DNA from: Clostridia bacterium
Lineage (GTDB): Bacteria > Bacillota > Clostridia > Oscillospirales > Butyricicoccaceae
Length of the DNA stretch: 64,000 nucleotides
Direction: 5' to 3'
Assembly (NCBI GenBank): GCA_029099685.1
Contig: JAQXOO010000023.1
Location: 36,680 to 100,679, forward strand
Part shown: piece by piece, positions 16,519 through 27,657 of the stretch
Layout: each line of letters begins with the position of its first letter
Numbering within the stretch: the first letter of the stretch is position 1
Position numbers and translations under genes: made by a program
The notes under the pieces: generated by a model
Database searches by the model: none
What the model was told of the DNA's origin: nothing
The model's input: only the letters and a program-made list of their open reading frames with translations

Positions 16519-17238
16519 CTACAGGGATTTCAGATAGCGCACTTCCCCTTCGGAAAGATAACGCCAGCTGCCGCTTGGCAAGTCGCCCAGCTTGACATCT
16601 CCTTCCGCAACGCGCTTCAGCCCATTGACCGTATAACCGCATTTTGCACACATACGTCTGATTTGACGGTTTTTCCCCTGGCGGATCGAGATCGTCATAA
16701 TGTAACCGTTTTCGGTTTTTGTCAAAAGACGGCACTTGGCCGGTAAAAGCATTTCTCCGTCCAATTCAATCGTGCCGGACAGCGGCTTTTCCGGCGACGG
16801 CAGGCCCGGCTCATCGGGAGACAGCTTCACCAGGTATTCTTTATAAACCTCGTGGGACGGATGGGTCAAATGGTGCGCCAGTTCCCCGTCGTTTGTGAGG
16901 ATCAGCAAGCCTTCGGAATGCATATCCAGGCGGCCCACCGGATAGACGCGTCCGGGCACATCCTGCAGCAGATCCGCCACTGTTTTGCGGCCTGCTTCAT
17001 CAGACAGGGTCGTTACATATCCACGCGGCTTATTCAGCATGATATAGAGGGGCCGGGGCGCATTTTTTTGCAGAGGTCTTCCGTTCACAAGAATCTCATC
17101 TTCCGCAGGGTCAGCACTGTCGCCCAGGTTTGCCGTAATGCCGTTAACCTTTACACATCCTGACAAAATATAGGTTTCCGCCTTTCGGCGAGAACAAATA
17201 CCTGCGCCGGACAGGATCTTTTGAAGCCGTTCCTTCAT
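16519..17238 (-). CDS. rluB: Pseudouridine synthase, RluB/RsuA family
   Basis: 239 aa. An N-terminal S4 RNA-binding domain (SRRKAETYILSGCVKVNG) is followed by the catalytic domain with the nucleophilic Asp in PVGRLDMHSEGLLILTNDG and a C-terminal IRQGKNRQIRRMC motif. The RluB group modifies 23S rRNA near position 2605; RsuA (16S) cannot be excluded from sequence alone, but the position after dacF matches clostridial rluB. It overlaps the dacF stop by 4 bases. Confidence 0.92.
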   Translation of the reverse strand: MKERLQKILSGAGICSRRKAETYILSGCVKVNGITANLGDSADPAEDEILVNGRPLQKNAPRPLYIMLNKPRGYVTTLSDEAGRKTVADLLQDVPGRVYPVGRLDMHSEGLLILTNDGELAHHLTHPSHEVYKEYLVKLSPDEPGLPSPEKPLSGTIELDGEMLLPAKCRLLTKTENGYIMTISIRQGKNRQIRRMCAKCGYTVNGLKRVAEGDVKLGDLPSGSWRYLSEGEVRYLKSL

Positions 17239-18341
17239 ATTCTTCTCCTAAACAAAAAATCTATCCATCTGGAAAACCGGGAGGGTTCAGGCGTTGTCTC
17301 CCGCGTGTTTTCGGAAAAATAAACCGGGGTCTCAAATAAAACCTGACCATCCAGCCGGATCTGCAGCGTCCCATAGCGCTGCCCCGCCTGGGTCGCGCCA
17401 TACCAAAACCGCGGCCCACACACAGAGACCGTCATGCGCTGCCGCTGTTCCTCTGTCAGCCAAACCGAGAAGCTCTCGTTGGTGTAAAGCCGTGATACTT
17501 TTCGTTCGTTGGAAATCAGGGGGACGCTCCCGCAGTCCCCGGCCCCCAGCAGGTCATAGGGCTGAAGTCTGCTGAAGCCATATTCATACAACGCCTTATG
17601 ATCCGCCCAGTCGTTGGGCGCATTCAGCGTAACACAAAGGAGCATCCTGCCGTTTTGCTCCTTTGCGGAAACCAGACACCGGCCGCAGGATTTGGTAAAC
17701 CCGGTTTTGACGCCGCAGGCCCCGATCTCCCGCAGCAGCCGGTTGTGATTGGTCCATGTCCTGCCGGAAACCGTGATCTGTTCGGTGGACGCTATTCGGG
17801 CGAAAACAGGATCCTTCATGGCAAAGGCCGCAATTTGAGCCAGTTCCAGCGCAGTCGTATAGTGTGTCTCACCGTCCAGACCGCTGGGATTTTCAAAATG
17901 CGTATGCTGAAGGCCCAGCGCCTCTGCTTTTTCATTCATTTTCTGAACAAAGCCCTGTTCCCCGTCCGGGTCAAGGCCGGCCAGCGCCGCTGCCGCATCG
18001 TTGCCGCTTTCCAGCAGCAGTCCGTACAGCAGATCAGATACCGTCAGCTGCTCTCCCGCCCGCAGATAGATGGAAGATCCCTCAATGCCGCACCATTCCT
18101 TACGGACTGTGACCGTTTCCTGCAGATCATACTGCTCCAAAGCCACCAGGGCGGTCATGATCTTTGTGGTGCTGGCCATCCCCCGCGGCTCAGTGGCCTT
18201 TTTCTGATACAGCACAGATCCGTCCAGCGGGTCATACAAAACTGCGCTTTGCGCGCTGACCGAAGGCTCCGTAAACGCAGATACCGGCGCCGAAAAAAGA
18301 AAAAATGCCGAAAAGAATGCCAAAAAAGTTCGTTTTATCAA
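17235..18341 (-). CDS. D-alanyl-D-alanine carboxypeptidase (DacF/DacB type, S11 family)
   Basis: 368 aa from TTG 18341, preceded by GGCAGGTG; the in-frame ATG at 18365 has no ribosome binding site. A signal peptide (residues 1 to about 22, ending VSAFTEP) precedes the penicillin-binding fold with SxxK in MASTTKIMTAL, SGN in LLESGNDAAAALA and KTG in CGVKTGFTKSCG. A C-terminal domain (about 270-345) and short amphipathic tail follow. The enzyme trims terminal D-Ala from stem peptides. The gerW neighbour suggests a sporulation role like DacF, but a vegetative role is possible. Confidence 0.9.
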   Translation of the reverse strand: MIKRTFLAFFSAFFLFSAPVSAFTEPSVSAQSAVLYDPLDGSVLYQKKATEPRGMASTTKIMTALVALEQYDLQETVTVRKEWCGIEGSSIYLRAGEQLTVSDLLYGLLLESGNDAAAALAGLDPDGEQGFVQKMNEKAEALGLQHTHFENPSGLDGETHYTTALELAQIAAFAMKDPVFARIASTEQITVSGRTWTNHNRLLREIGACGVKTGFTKSCGRCLVSAKEQNGRMLLCVTLNAPNDWADHKALYEYGFSRLQPYDLLGAGDCGSVPLISNERKVSRLYTNESFSVWLTEEQRQRMTVSVCGPRFWYGATQAGQRYGTLQIRLDGQVLFETPVYFSENTRETTPEPSRFSRWIDFLFRRRI

Positions 18342-18393
18342 GACAATCACCTGCCAGTATACCATACGGGCAGGTGAAAGCAATTATGCAGCC

Positions 18394-18756
18394 TTAGTAA
18401 ACAGGGGTATCTTCTGTTTTTTCCTTTTTGAATTTATCCACAATGCCGGGGATCATATCTACAGCCTTGTCCAGGGTGGAATTTGCAGGCGGTTCCACAT
18501 AGAGCATACGAACATTGCCCTGGCTGACGACCACAAAAGCCAGCGGCGTGATGGTGACGCCGGCTCCGCTTCCGGCGCCGAAACGGATATTGGTACCGTC
18601 GGTCCCACCCGAAGCAAATCCAAAGGTGACCTTGGACACGGGGATCAGCGTGGTGCCGTCGGGTATAGTGATGGGCTGTCCCACAACCGTGTTCACATCC
18701 ACCATTTCACGGAGCTTTTCCATTGTCAGATTCATCGCTTCATTGATACTACTCAT
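18394..18756 (-). CDS. ytfJ: GerW/YtfJ-family spore protein
   Basis: 120 aa from ATG 18756, with AAAGGCGG upstream; the longer frame upstream has no ribosome binding site. The YtfJ motifs VVGQPITIPDGTTLIPVSKV and FGAGSGAGVTITPLAFVVV are clear. In Bacillus the homologue GerW is a forespore protein needed for efficient germination. The start overlaps the DUF2953 stop as ATGA, indicating translational coupling. Confidence 0.92.
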   Translation of the reverse strand: MSSINEAMNLTMEKLREMVDVNTVVGQPITIPDGTTLIPVSKVTFGFASGGTDGTNIRFGAGSGAGVTITPLAFVVVSQGNVRMLYVEPPANSTLDKAVDMIPGIVDKFKKEKTEDTPVY

Positions 18757-19388
18757 GGATCTTGCCGCCTTTCTCTTGTATGGGTTTGATCTTGCTGCTT
18801 GCTTTTCCTGCGAATCTTCAAAAACCGAATCAACAATATGACTGCCACGATCAGCATCCGCATGGGACACGCCGCGATGGTCACATCTGCAAGTATATCC
18901 AGCTTTTCGCCTTCAAAATCTGCGTCCACGGCAATATCTGTCTTTTTCACGCGCAGGCTGCGTTCCATCACCGGATACAGTGCAGAAACGCCGGCCGCGA
19001 CTCTGCCGTAAAGCAGGGCAGTCGCTGCGGCATCCTTTCCGGCCACCTTAACATGACAAGTCAGATTACGGATCACCAGTCTCCGGCGCATAGCGCCCAG
19101 CGCTTCCAAGGCAAGCCGAATATAATCGCAGACCGTGTCCCATGTGAGCTTCTGTCCCGCTGGCTTCTTTTTTTTCGGTTGAGACTTTGTCTCCGCAGCT
19201 TGTGTCTTTTCTTTTTTTGGGCGCTCTGCCTTTTTCTTCAATGGAAAAAGGCGCAGGGAAACCGGTCCCAGCCCGCACCACACCTGCAGCGCGCCGTCAT
19301 AACGCACACGGGTGTGTACCGGCAGAAACAAAAGAAGAAACACAAACAGCAGAAATCCCAAAAAGATCCAACCGATGACCTTCAGCAA
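18753..19388 (-). CDS. DUF2953 domain protein, membrane-anchored
   Basis: 211 aa from TTG 19388, with AAAGGAG 7 bases upstream inside the end of scpB. An N-terminal membrane helix (residues 5-25) is followed by a very Lys-rich linker (about 50-75) and the DUF2953 region with LGPVSLRLFPLK and, near the end, DADFEGEKLDI; a second helix (MLIVAVILLIRFL) lies near the C-terminus. The family is conserved beside gerW/ytfJ in spore formers and is probably a sporulation protein. Exact function unknown. Confidence 0.8.
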   Translation of the reverse strand: MLKVIGWIFLGFLLFVFLLLFLPVHTRVRYDGALQVWCGLGPVSLRLFPLKKKAERPKKEKTQAAETKSQPKKKKPAGQKLTWDTVCDYIRLALEALGAMRRRLVIRNLTCHVKVAGKDAAATALLYGRVAAGVSALYPVMERSLRVKKTDIAVDADFEGEKLDILADVTIAACPMRMLIVAVILLIRFLKIRRKSKQQDQTHTRERRQDP

Positions 19389-19389
19389 A

Positions 19390-20010
19390 TCATGACTCCT
19401 TTCCTGTGTCCTCCGCAGTCTCCGGCCCATCGTCCTGCCGTTCTTCCAATTCATTCAGCGTCATCTGCTGCGGGTCCTGTTCGCCAAAAGACTCCAGCGC
19501 GGGCAGCTGGCTGACGGAACTAAGCCCAAACGCACGCAAAAACGTTTCTGTAGTCTGATACAAAATGGGACGTCCCGGCACATCCAGCCGTCCGCAGTCG
19601 GCGACCAGGCCTTTGTCCACCAGGCTGCTCAGCGTATAGGCGCTATCCACGCCCCGCACCTGCTCTATATAGGTTTTGGTAACGGGCTGCTTATATGCAA
19701 TGATCGCCAAAACTTCCAGGGCGGCCGGTGTCAGATTTTGAGGCTTCCGGGTCTCCAGCGTGTTGCGGACCATTTGGGCATAGTCCGCCCGGGAGGCCAG
19801 CTGATACCGGTCATCCAACCGGAGCAGCTTGATTCCCCGGCGGTTGAAGTCATAATAATCGCCCAGATTTTGAGCCGCATTGCGCAGCGTCGCCTTATCG
19901 GTCTGCAGCACGGCGCACAGCTTTCCCTCACTTACCGAATCTCCGGCGGCAAAGAGCACCGCTTCCAGGGCGCATTCCAGTTCATGCAGTTCGGTCGTCT
20001 TCTCGATCAT
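19390..20010 (-). CDS. scpB: Chromosome segregation/condensation protein ScpB
   Basis: 206 aa. ScpB is a kleisin-partner subunit of the SMC-ScpAB condensin. Tandem winged-helix domains are seen, with the family stretch LTPAALEVLAIIAYKQPVTK and RGVDSAYTLSSLVDKGL. The C-terminal tail is acidic. It overlaps scpA by 29 bases, the normal arrangement for the pair. Confidence 0.95.
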   Translation of the reverse strand: MIEKTTELHELECALEAVLFAAGDSVSEGKLCAVLQTDKATLRNAAQNLGDYYDFNRRGIKLLRLDDRYQLASRADYAQMVRNTLETRKPQNLTPAALEVLAIIAYKQPVTKTYIEQVRGVDSAYTLSSLVDKGLVADCGRLDVPGRPILYQTTETFLRAFGLSSVSQLPALESFGEQDPQQMTLNELEERQDDGPETAEDTGKES

Positions 20011-20761
20011 CTTCTGTCCGGGGCGCTGTCAGCGCCTGCTCCTCTCTTGTGGCCAGCCGAAGGGTGCAGCCGCCCTCCTCTGTCTCTTCGATCATGATCT
20101 TTCGTGTTTTGGAAAGCTCCAGCACAGCCAGGAAGATCGCCACGATCTCCGAACGGCTTTCCGCGGAAAGCACAAGCTTCTCAAAGCTGATCCTGGGCGT
20201 TTTTACAAACAGCTTAACGATATCCCCTATTTTGTCATCCACGGGGACGGTTTCCCGGCCCACAATGCCCTGAAAGGCCGTTACCGGCGGCGGAAGCTTT
20301 CGCTGGGCCCGCTGCAGGATATCCTCCAGCGCACGGGTCAGCAGCTCATAGGAATAGCTGCCGGTGAACTGGCTTCTTTCTTTTTCCAGGGGCTCCTGGC
20401 CTTTTACAAAAATGTCCCGGCCGATCTGTGCCCGCAGACTCAAAACGCTGCCCGCTTCCTTGATGCGCTGATATTCCAGCAATGCCTCCACCAGACCGGC
20501 TCTGGGGTCCTCCTCTGCCGTGTCCTCATAGACCGGAAGCAGCATTTTGGACTTGATATACATCAGCTGCGCAGCCATGGTAATGAACTCGCTGGCCACT
20601 TCCATATCAAACTCCTGCATGCGGCGAATGTACTCCAGATATTGGTCCAGAATGGCGGCAATGGGGATATCCTTGATCTCCACTTTGTTTTTGGACAGCA
20701 GATGCAGCAGCAGGTCCAGCGGCCCATCAAAGACCTCCAGATGGAATGTGACTTCTTTCAT
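19982..20761 (-). CDS. scpA: Segregation and condensation protein ScpA
   Basis: 259 aa from ATG 20761, with AAGGAGG 6 bases upstream. ScpA is the kleisin bridging SMC heads. The N-terminal FDGPLDLLLHLLSKNKVEI and the FITMAAQLMYIKSKMLLP motif define the family; the C-terminal winged helix contains EIVAIFLAVLELSKTRKI. A strong hairpin separates it from lysA upstream. Confidence 0.95.
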   Translation of the reverse strand: MKEVTFHLEVFDGPLDLLLHLLSKNKVEIKDIPIAAILDQYLEYIRRMQEFDMEVASEFITMAAQLMYIKSKMLLPVYEDTAEEDPRAGLVEALLEYQRIKEAGSVLSLRAQIGRDIFVKGQEPLEKERSQFTGSYSYELLTRALEDILQRAQRKLPPPVTAFQGIVGRETVPVDDKIGDIVKLFVKTPRISFEKLVLSAESRSEIVAIFLAVLELSKTRKIMIEETEEGGCTLRLATREEQALTAPRTEDDREDDRTA

Positions 20762-20782
20762 CTGCTTCCTCCTTGGAATTAT

Positions 20783-20812
20783 CCGGAGGATGTGCAAAAG
20801 CACATCCTCCGG
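20783..20812 (-). terminator. Strong hairpin between lysA and scpA (possible terminator or processing site)
   Basis: Perfect 13-bp stem (20783-20795 with 20800-20812), loop AAAA on the plus strand. On the minus strand it is followed by ATAATTCCAAGG, so the U-run of a classical terminator is missing. Confidence 0.45.
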
Positions 20813-20824
20813 GTGAACATCAAA

Positions 20825-22135
20825 TCAGACGATATCGTTGCGGATCAGGTCCTCATAGGTCTCACGGCGAACGACTTCCTGGGTGGTACCGTCCTCCTTC
20901 ACCAGCACGATGGGCGCCCGGGGAACGCGGTTGTAATTGGACGCCATGGAGAAGTTGTAGGCACCGGTCGCGAAGACGCACAGGATGTCCTCCGCTTTGG
21001 CGGTCTGGAAGGTCAGGTCACGGGCCACCAGGTCACCGCTTTCGCAGCACCGGCCGGCGATGGTCTGCAGTTTGTCCCGGGGCGCGTCGGCACGGTTGGC
21101 CACGACTGCGTCATAGGATGCCTGATACAGGGCAAAGCGGGGATTGTCGGGCAGGCCGCCGTCCACAGAGACATAGCAGCGGGCGTCCTTGATGTCCCGG
21201 ACAGAGCCCACCGTATACAGGGTGGCGCCGGCGGCGCAAACCATGGAGCGGCCCGGCTCGATGACGATCTCGGGCACTTCACGGCCGTATTTCGCGGCCT
21301 CCTCACGCATGACCTGACCCATGGCGTCGATCTTCTCGCCGAAGGTGCCGGGCTCATCTTCCGGCATATACTTGACGCCGAAGCCACCACCCACGATCAT
21401 CTCATCCAGATGAATGTTCAGCTCCCGCTCGATCTTGCAGAAGAAGTCAAACATGATCTTGGCCGCCCGGGCAAAGCCGTCCACAGAGAAGACCTGAGAA
21501 CCGATATGACAATGGATACCCGCAAAATCCAGGTGCTTATGCTCCAGAATGTAGCGGGACATCCGCATGGCCTCGCCGTCCTCGATGCCGAAGCCGAACT
21601 TGGAATCGTTTTGGCCGGTGGAGATAAATTCGTGGGTATCCGCATGGACGCCGGGCTTGACCCGGAACAGCACACGCTGATGGACGCCGCGGGCAGCACA
21701 GATGGCTTCCAGACGGTCGACCTCCTCAAAGGCATCGATGATGATGGAGCCAATGCCGCAGTCCACGGCCATTTCCAGTTCGGGGACCGTCTTGTTGTTT
21801 CCGTGGAAATGCAGATGCTTGGGATCAAAGCCCGCCTTCAGTGCAGTATACAGCTCGCCTCCGGAAACCACGTCGGCATGGATCCCCTCAGAAGCGAGAA
21901 TGGGATAAAGGAACCGGGCGCACAGGGCCTTGCTGGCGTAGGCGACTTTGTACTTTTCGCCAAAGTTGCGCTTCATCGCCTCGGTAAAATCGCGGCAGTT
22001 TTCGCGCAGCTGACGCTCACTCATGACATAAGCAGGCGTGCCGAATTGCTTTGCCACGTCCACCAGATCGACACCGTCCATGCACAGGTGGCCATTGTTT
22101 GCAATGGTGAAGTGCTTGCTGTAGTAGGTTTTCAT
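20825..22135 (-). CDS. lysA: Diaminopimelate decarboxylase
   Basis: 436 aa, a fold-III PLP decarboxylase forming lysine from meso-DAP. The PLP lysine fits VAYASKALC (about residue 69); HIDLSHxxxS-type motifs appear as DFAGIHCHIGSQVF, and GGGFGVKYMPEDEPG and the active-site Cys region GRCCESGDLVARD follow. Its start is 1 base after the engB stop. It is the only lysine-pathway gene in the window. Confidence 0.95.
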   Translation of the reverse strand: MKTYYSKHFTIANNGHLCMDGVDLVDVAKQFGTPAYVMSERQLRENCRDFTEAMKRNFGEKYKVAYASKALCARFLYPILASEGIHADVVSGGELYTALKAGFDPKHLHFHGNNKTVPELEMAVDCGIGSIIIDAFEEVDRLEAICAARGVHQRVLFRVKPGVHADTHEFISTGQNDSKFGFGIEDGEAMRMSRYILEHKHLDFAGIHCHIGSQVFSVDGFARAAKIMFDFFCKIERELNIHLDEMIVGGGFGVKYMPEDEPGTFGEKIDAMGQVMREEAAKYGREVPEIVIEPGRSMVCAAGATLYTVGSVRDIKDARCYVSVDGGLPDNPRFALYQASYDAVVANRADAPRDKLQTIAGRCCESGDLVARDLTFQTAKAEDILCVFATGAYNFSMASNYNRVPRAPIVLVKEDGTTQEVVRRETYEDLIRNDIV

Positions 22136-22136
22136 A

Positions 22137-22730
22137 TCAATTCTCCTCTATTGCGTTTTGGATATCTGCTTTTAATAGATCACAGTTGGTTCCTTTTTCC
22201 GCTGAGAACGGGATAAGCACATCCTCTTCGCCCAGCATCAGTGTCTCCCGGATACAGGCGAGATTGGGCTCGACCTCACTTTTTTTGAGCTTGTCCAGCT
22301 TGTTTGCCACCACGGTCAACGGATAACCGTAATGGCGCACCCACTGTACCATGGTCACATCATCGGCAGTGGGCTTGTGGCGCGCATCCACAATAAGATA
22401 AATGCGGGCAATATACGACCGGTCGGCTGCAAAATAATCCTCAATCAGCCGTGAGTAGCGCTCCCGCTCCTCTTTGGAGGTTCTGGAATAGCCATACCCC
22501 GGCAGATCCACCAGCCAGCCCCGGTCGTCGGTTCTGAACAGGTTGACAAATACGGTTTTGCCGGGGACCGAGCTGACACGGGCAAATCCCTTCTTTCCCA
22601 CCACCCGGTTGATGGTGGAGGATTTTCCCACATTGGAGCGCCCCGCGAAGACAACTCTCGGCTGCGGACCGGTGGGAAATCCCTTTGCATCGGCGGCGCT
22701 GCGTACAAATACCGTCTTGCGAAAATCCAT
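22137..22730 (-). CDS. engB: Ribosome biogenesis GTPase EngB/YsxC
   Basis: 197 aa from ATG 22730, with GAGGG 5 bases upstream; a GTG 12 bases earlier has no ribosome binding site. G-motifs: AGRSNVGKSS (G1), DLPGYGYS (G3) and NKLDKLKKSE (G4). EngB takes part in large-subunit assembly. Next to lon as in many Firmicutes. Confidence 0.95.
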   Translation of the reverse strand: MDFRKTVFVRSAADAKGFPTGPQPRVVFAGRSNVGKSSTINRVVGKKGFARVSSVPGKTVFVNLFRTDDRGWLVDLPGYGYSRTSKEERERYSRLIEDYFAADRSYIARIYLIVDARHKPTADDVTMVQWVRHYGYPLTVVANKLDKLKKSEVEPNLACIRETLMLGEEDVLIPFSAEKGTNCDLLKADIQNAIEEN

Positions 22731-22749
22731 AGTTTCCCTCACATCTGTT

Positions 22750-25182
<2,433 letters not shown>

Positions 25183-25234
25183 TCGTTTCCTCCTGTGGAA
25201 ATAGACGAGAAGATACTTGTACTCTAATTATCAT

Positions 25235-25263
25235 AGTTTAGCATAAGAATACAGATATTTCAA
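25235..25263 (-). promoter_or_regulatory. Sigma-A-type promoter of lon
   Basis: Minus strand -35 TTGAAA (25258-25263), 17-base spacer, -10 TAAACT (25235-25240). No CIRCE or CtsR-like repeats were seen. Confidence 0.5.
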
Positions 25264-25283
25264 GGCCCTGCCTCGGTTTCGGC

Positions 25284-25321
25284 GCAACAAAAAACGGGAG
25301 CATCCAAGATGCTCCCGTTTT
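25284..25321 (-). terminator. Terminator of the ferritin gene
   Basis: Perfect 13-bp stem (25291-25303 with 25309-25321) with a U-run on the minus strand. Confidence 0.85.
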
Positions 25322-25332
25322 CAAAAGCGCGC

Positions 25333-25842
25333 TTACAGAACCAGGGAAGGCGCGGAATAAACACGAGCGCCCAGCTCCTGATTCAGCAGATACAGGCCCT
25401 TGGGGTCCGTGCCGAACAATTCGTACTTTTTGACCATGGTATCCGCATTCTTTTCTTCCTCGCCCTGCTCCTTGACAAACCAGTCCAAAAACTGCATGGT
25501 ACGGAAGTCCTTGGCGGCATAGGCCTCGGCGTAGATCGCATTGATGAGGGAGGTGACATACCGCTCATGCTCAGCGGCTGCCACCAGCGGATCCAGCGGA
25601 GAAGCAAAGACCTTGTCGGGCTTGTCAATAGCCTCCAGCGTCACCTTCTCGCCGTTATTGTGCAGATACTGCAGGAACAGCATGGCATGATCCCGTTCTT
25701 CCTGCGCCTGGATCTTGTACCAGTTGGCAAAGCCGTCCAGGTCCTGCTCATCATAGTAGTTGGACATATCCAGATACAGGTATGCGCTGTAAAATTCCTT
25801 GTTGATCTGCTGATTCAGCAATTCCGCAACTTTCTGTTCCAT
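25333..25842 (-). CDS. Non-heme ferritin
   Basis: 169 aa from ATG 25842, AAAGGAG upstream. Four-helix ferritin-like protein that stores iron and oxidises Fe(II). Ferroxidase residues are visible: Glu in NKEFYSAYLYLDM, E-x-x-H in QAQEERDHAM, and Glu in YAEAYAAKDFR followed by FLDWFVKEQGEEEKN. This is FtnA-like, not bacterioferritin. It has its own promoter and terminator, so it is monocistronic. The nearby reverse rubrerythrin fits an oxygen and iron defence set. Confidence 0.93.
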   Translation of the reverse strand: MEQKVAELLNQQINKEFYSAYLYLDMSNYYDEQDLDGFANWYKIQAQEERDHAMLFLQYLHNNGEKVTLEAIDKPDKVFASPLDPLVAAAEHERYVTSLINAIYAEAYAAKDFRTMQFLDWFVKEQGEEEKNADTMVKKYELFGTDPKGLYLLNQELGARVYSAPSLVL

Positions 25843-25904
25843 AATCTTTCTCCTTTGTGTCACGGTTACATCTTGTGCAGACACTGCCGTGTTGATTTGC
25901 TGTA

Positions 25905-25933
25905 ATTGTAGCACAAAGTTTGAAAGGTGTCTA
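25905..25933 (-). promoter_or_regulatory. Sigma-A-type promoter of ferritin
   Basis: Minus strand -35 TAGACA (25928-25933), 17-base spacer, -10 TACAAT (25905-25910), just beyond the MFS gene stop. Confidence 0.5.
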
Positions 25934-25938
25934 TGGCT

Positions 25939-27372
25939 TCAGTGAACTTTCTTTGGATAAATCGTCGGGAGCAGGAAGCATATGCCGATCCCGATCAAAA
26001 CACATACCGTCTGTACAAGGGCCGTGCTGTGCAGGGATTCCACCGCCGCCGCGATCTTTGCCGCGGACGGTTCCACCCCCGCTTCCGCCAGGGCGTTCAT
26101 ACCGGATACCATGCCGCCGGAAAACATGGGCACAAATACTGCCACCCCAAAGGGCGCGGACATATCCCGGAATACATTGTAGGTGCCAGACCCCGAGCCG
26201 GCCAGTTCGGGTGCCAGGCCGGAGAGCACTACCTTCAAAAAGATCGTGCCGTTGCCGCCCAGGCCCAGGCCGATCAGAAACATGGCGGCGCACATCAGCA
26301 GCAGGCCTGTGCCGGCGGAAAACAGCATCTGCAGCGCCGCGCCGGCTGCCACGAACACCAGCGCCGCTGCCGCGATGGTGCGCGGTTCTTTTTTATCGGC
26401 CATCGGCCCGATGACGATGGTGCCCAGCGCCATGCCGATATACATCACGGATGTGGCGATGCCGGAAAGCGTTCTGTCCCCTGTGGTGACGATAGCGAAC
26501 GTGATGATATTTGTCATGCAGGACTGCAGCAGCCCCTGAGACAGAAACAACACGATCACCGGCAGAACAAACTGCTTTCGGGCCATGAAACGGCCGTCCA
26601 GAATGGGGCTTTCAGCCCTGCGCTCCGCCAATACCAACAGCGCCAGCGCCGCCGCGCCGGTAAACAGGCAGATCAGCGTGGGGCTGGCGGTCCAGCCCGC
26701 ATTCTGGCCAAAGGTCGGGATGGAAAGCAGCATGGAAAAGAACACCAAAACCAGCACAGCGCCCGTATAATCAAACCGCGCCTGGACACTCCTGCGCCCC
26801 TCTCCTTTTTTCACCAGCAGCAAGCAGGCCGCCAAAGCGCCGGCGGCCAGGGCCATGCAAATATACATCACCGGCCGCCAGCCGGTTTTGCTCAGCACGA
26901 TGCCGCCCAGTGTGGGGCCGAAGACCACCATGCCGCAAGACAGCACCATGTAAATGGTAAAGCCCTTTCCCAACTTTTCCTGGGGAAATTCCGTCATAAT
27001 ATAAGACATGACCACCGGAGAGATGGCCGCCGCCCCCACGCCGGATAAAAACCGAAAGGCCATGATCAGTATAAAGCGGCCGTCAGGGCACAAGGCCGTC
27101 AGCAAGGGACCGGCGGTAAACAGAGACAGGCCCAAAAGCAGCGTGGTCCTGCGGCCCAGCAGGTCAGCAAGCTTGCCCATGATGGGCGCCATAGTGGCCG
27201 CGCCCAGGGAATACGCCATGGCGATCCAGGTGACCATGGTTTCCTGGAGCCTCCAGTCCGCCACGATGTTGGAGGGTACCGCCGCTGTAAAACCGCCGCA
27301 CAGGCTCAGCACCGCCGCCGCGATAGCGTAGGGCGTGAATCCCTTCATATAATGATTGTTTTGGGTATCCAC
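25939..27372 (-). CDS. MFS transporter, DHA2/EmrB-QacA-like drug exporter
   Basis: 477 aa from GTG 27372 with GGAGG 7 bases upstream. Fourteen membrane segments are plausible. The first-loop motif GKLADLLGRRTTLLLGL (motif A) and the exporter motif C-like stretch GPTLGGIV after helix 5 identify a proton-driven drug exporter. The substrate cannot be read from sequence. Upstream (27373-27430) an AGTAT/ATACT repeat could be an operator, but no regulator gene adjoins it. An IS200-type element lies directly upstream. Confidence 0.88.
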   Translation of the reverse strand: MDTQNNHYMKGFTPYAIAAAVLSLCGGFTAAVPSNIVADWRLQETMVTWIAMAYSLGAATMAPIMGKLADLLGRRTTLLLGLSLFTAGPLLTALCPDGRFILIMAFRFLSGVGAAAISPVVMSYIMTEFPQEKLGKGFTIYMVLSCGMVVFGPTLGGIVLSKTGWRPVMYICMALAAGALAACLLLVKKGEGRRSVQARFDYTGAVLVLVFFSMLLSIPTFGQNAGWTASPTLICLFTGAAALALLVLAERRAESPILDGRFMARKQFVLPVIVLFLSQGLLQSCMTNIITFAIVTTGDRTLSGIATSVMYIGMALGTIVIGPMADKKEPRTIAAAALVFVAAGAALQMLFSAGTGLLLMCAAMFLIGLGLGGNGTIFLKVVLSGLAPELAGSGSGTYNVFRDMSAPFGVAVFVPMFSGGMVSGMNALAEAGVEPSAAKIAAAVESLHSTALVQTVCVLIGIGICFLLPTIYPKKVH

Positions 27373-27527
27373 CGAAAAACCTCCTCAGATATGGTAAATT
27401 AGTATTTTTCGATGATACTATCGTTCGCCTTGAAGGGCCTAATAAAACAATTCATTTTCGGAAGATTTTGGAACACGTGGCTTGGCTGCCGCCGGCATTT
27501 CACGGCTTTTCGTCCGTGGGTAATCAT

Positions 27528-27549
27528 AACCACCAGTAAACTGGTGGTT
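27528..27549. repeat. Subterminal palindrome, right end of the IS200 element
   Basis: AACCACCAG (27528-27536) pairs with CTGGTGGTT (27541-27549), loop TAAA. Confidence 0.75.
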
Positions 27550-27632
27550 TGAACCGCCCCTGGAAGGGGCTATTACGACCGTAGCTCCTGAAAGGGGCGC
27601 TGAAGGTTTGACACCGCATTACCATTTCAGGC

Positions 27633-27657
27633 AGCCGCTTCAAGCGGCTGTCTTTTT
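27633..27657. repeat. Stem-loop beyond the tnpA stop
   Basis: AGCCGCTT/AAGCGGCT stem (27633-27640 with 27642-27649), followed on the plus strand by TTTTT. It reads as a terminator for plus-strand transcripts entering the element. Confidence 0.5.

Noticed and set aside
18341..18383. Longer DacF start at ATG 18365
   Set aside because: No Shine-Dalgarno site; that stretch resembles a TTGCTT-16-TATACT promoter, and the TTG at 18341 has GGCAGGTG upstream and begins a proper signal peptide.
19880..22216. 778-codon open frame on the plus strand
   Set aside because: It lies antisense to scpB, scpA and lysA, which are certain genes, and has His/Gln/Gly-rich low-complexity composition typical of a shadow frame.
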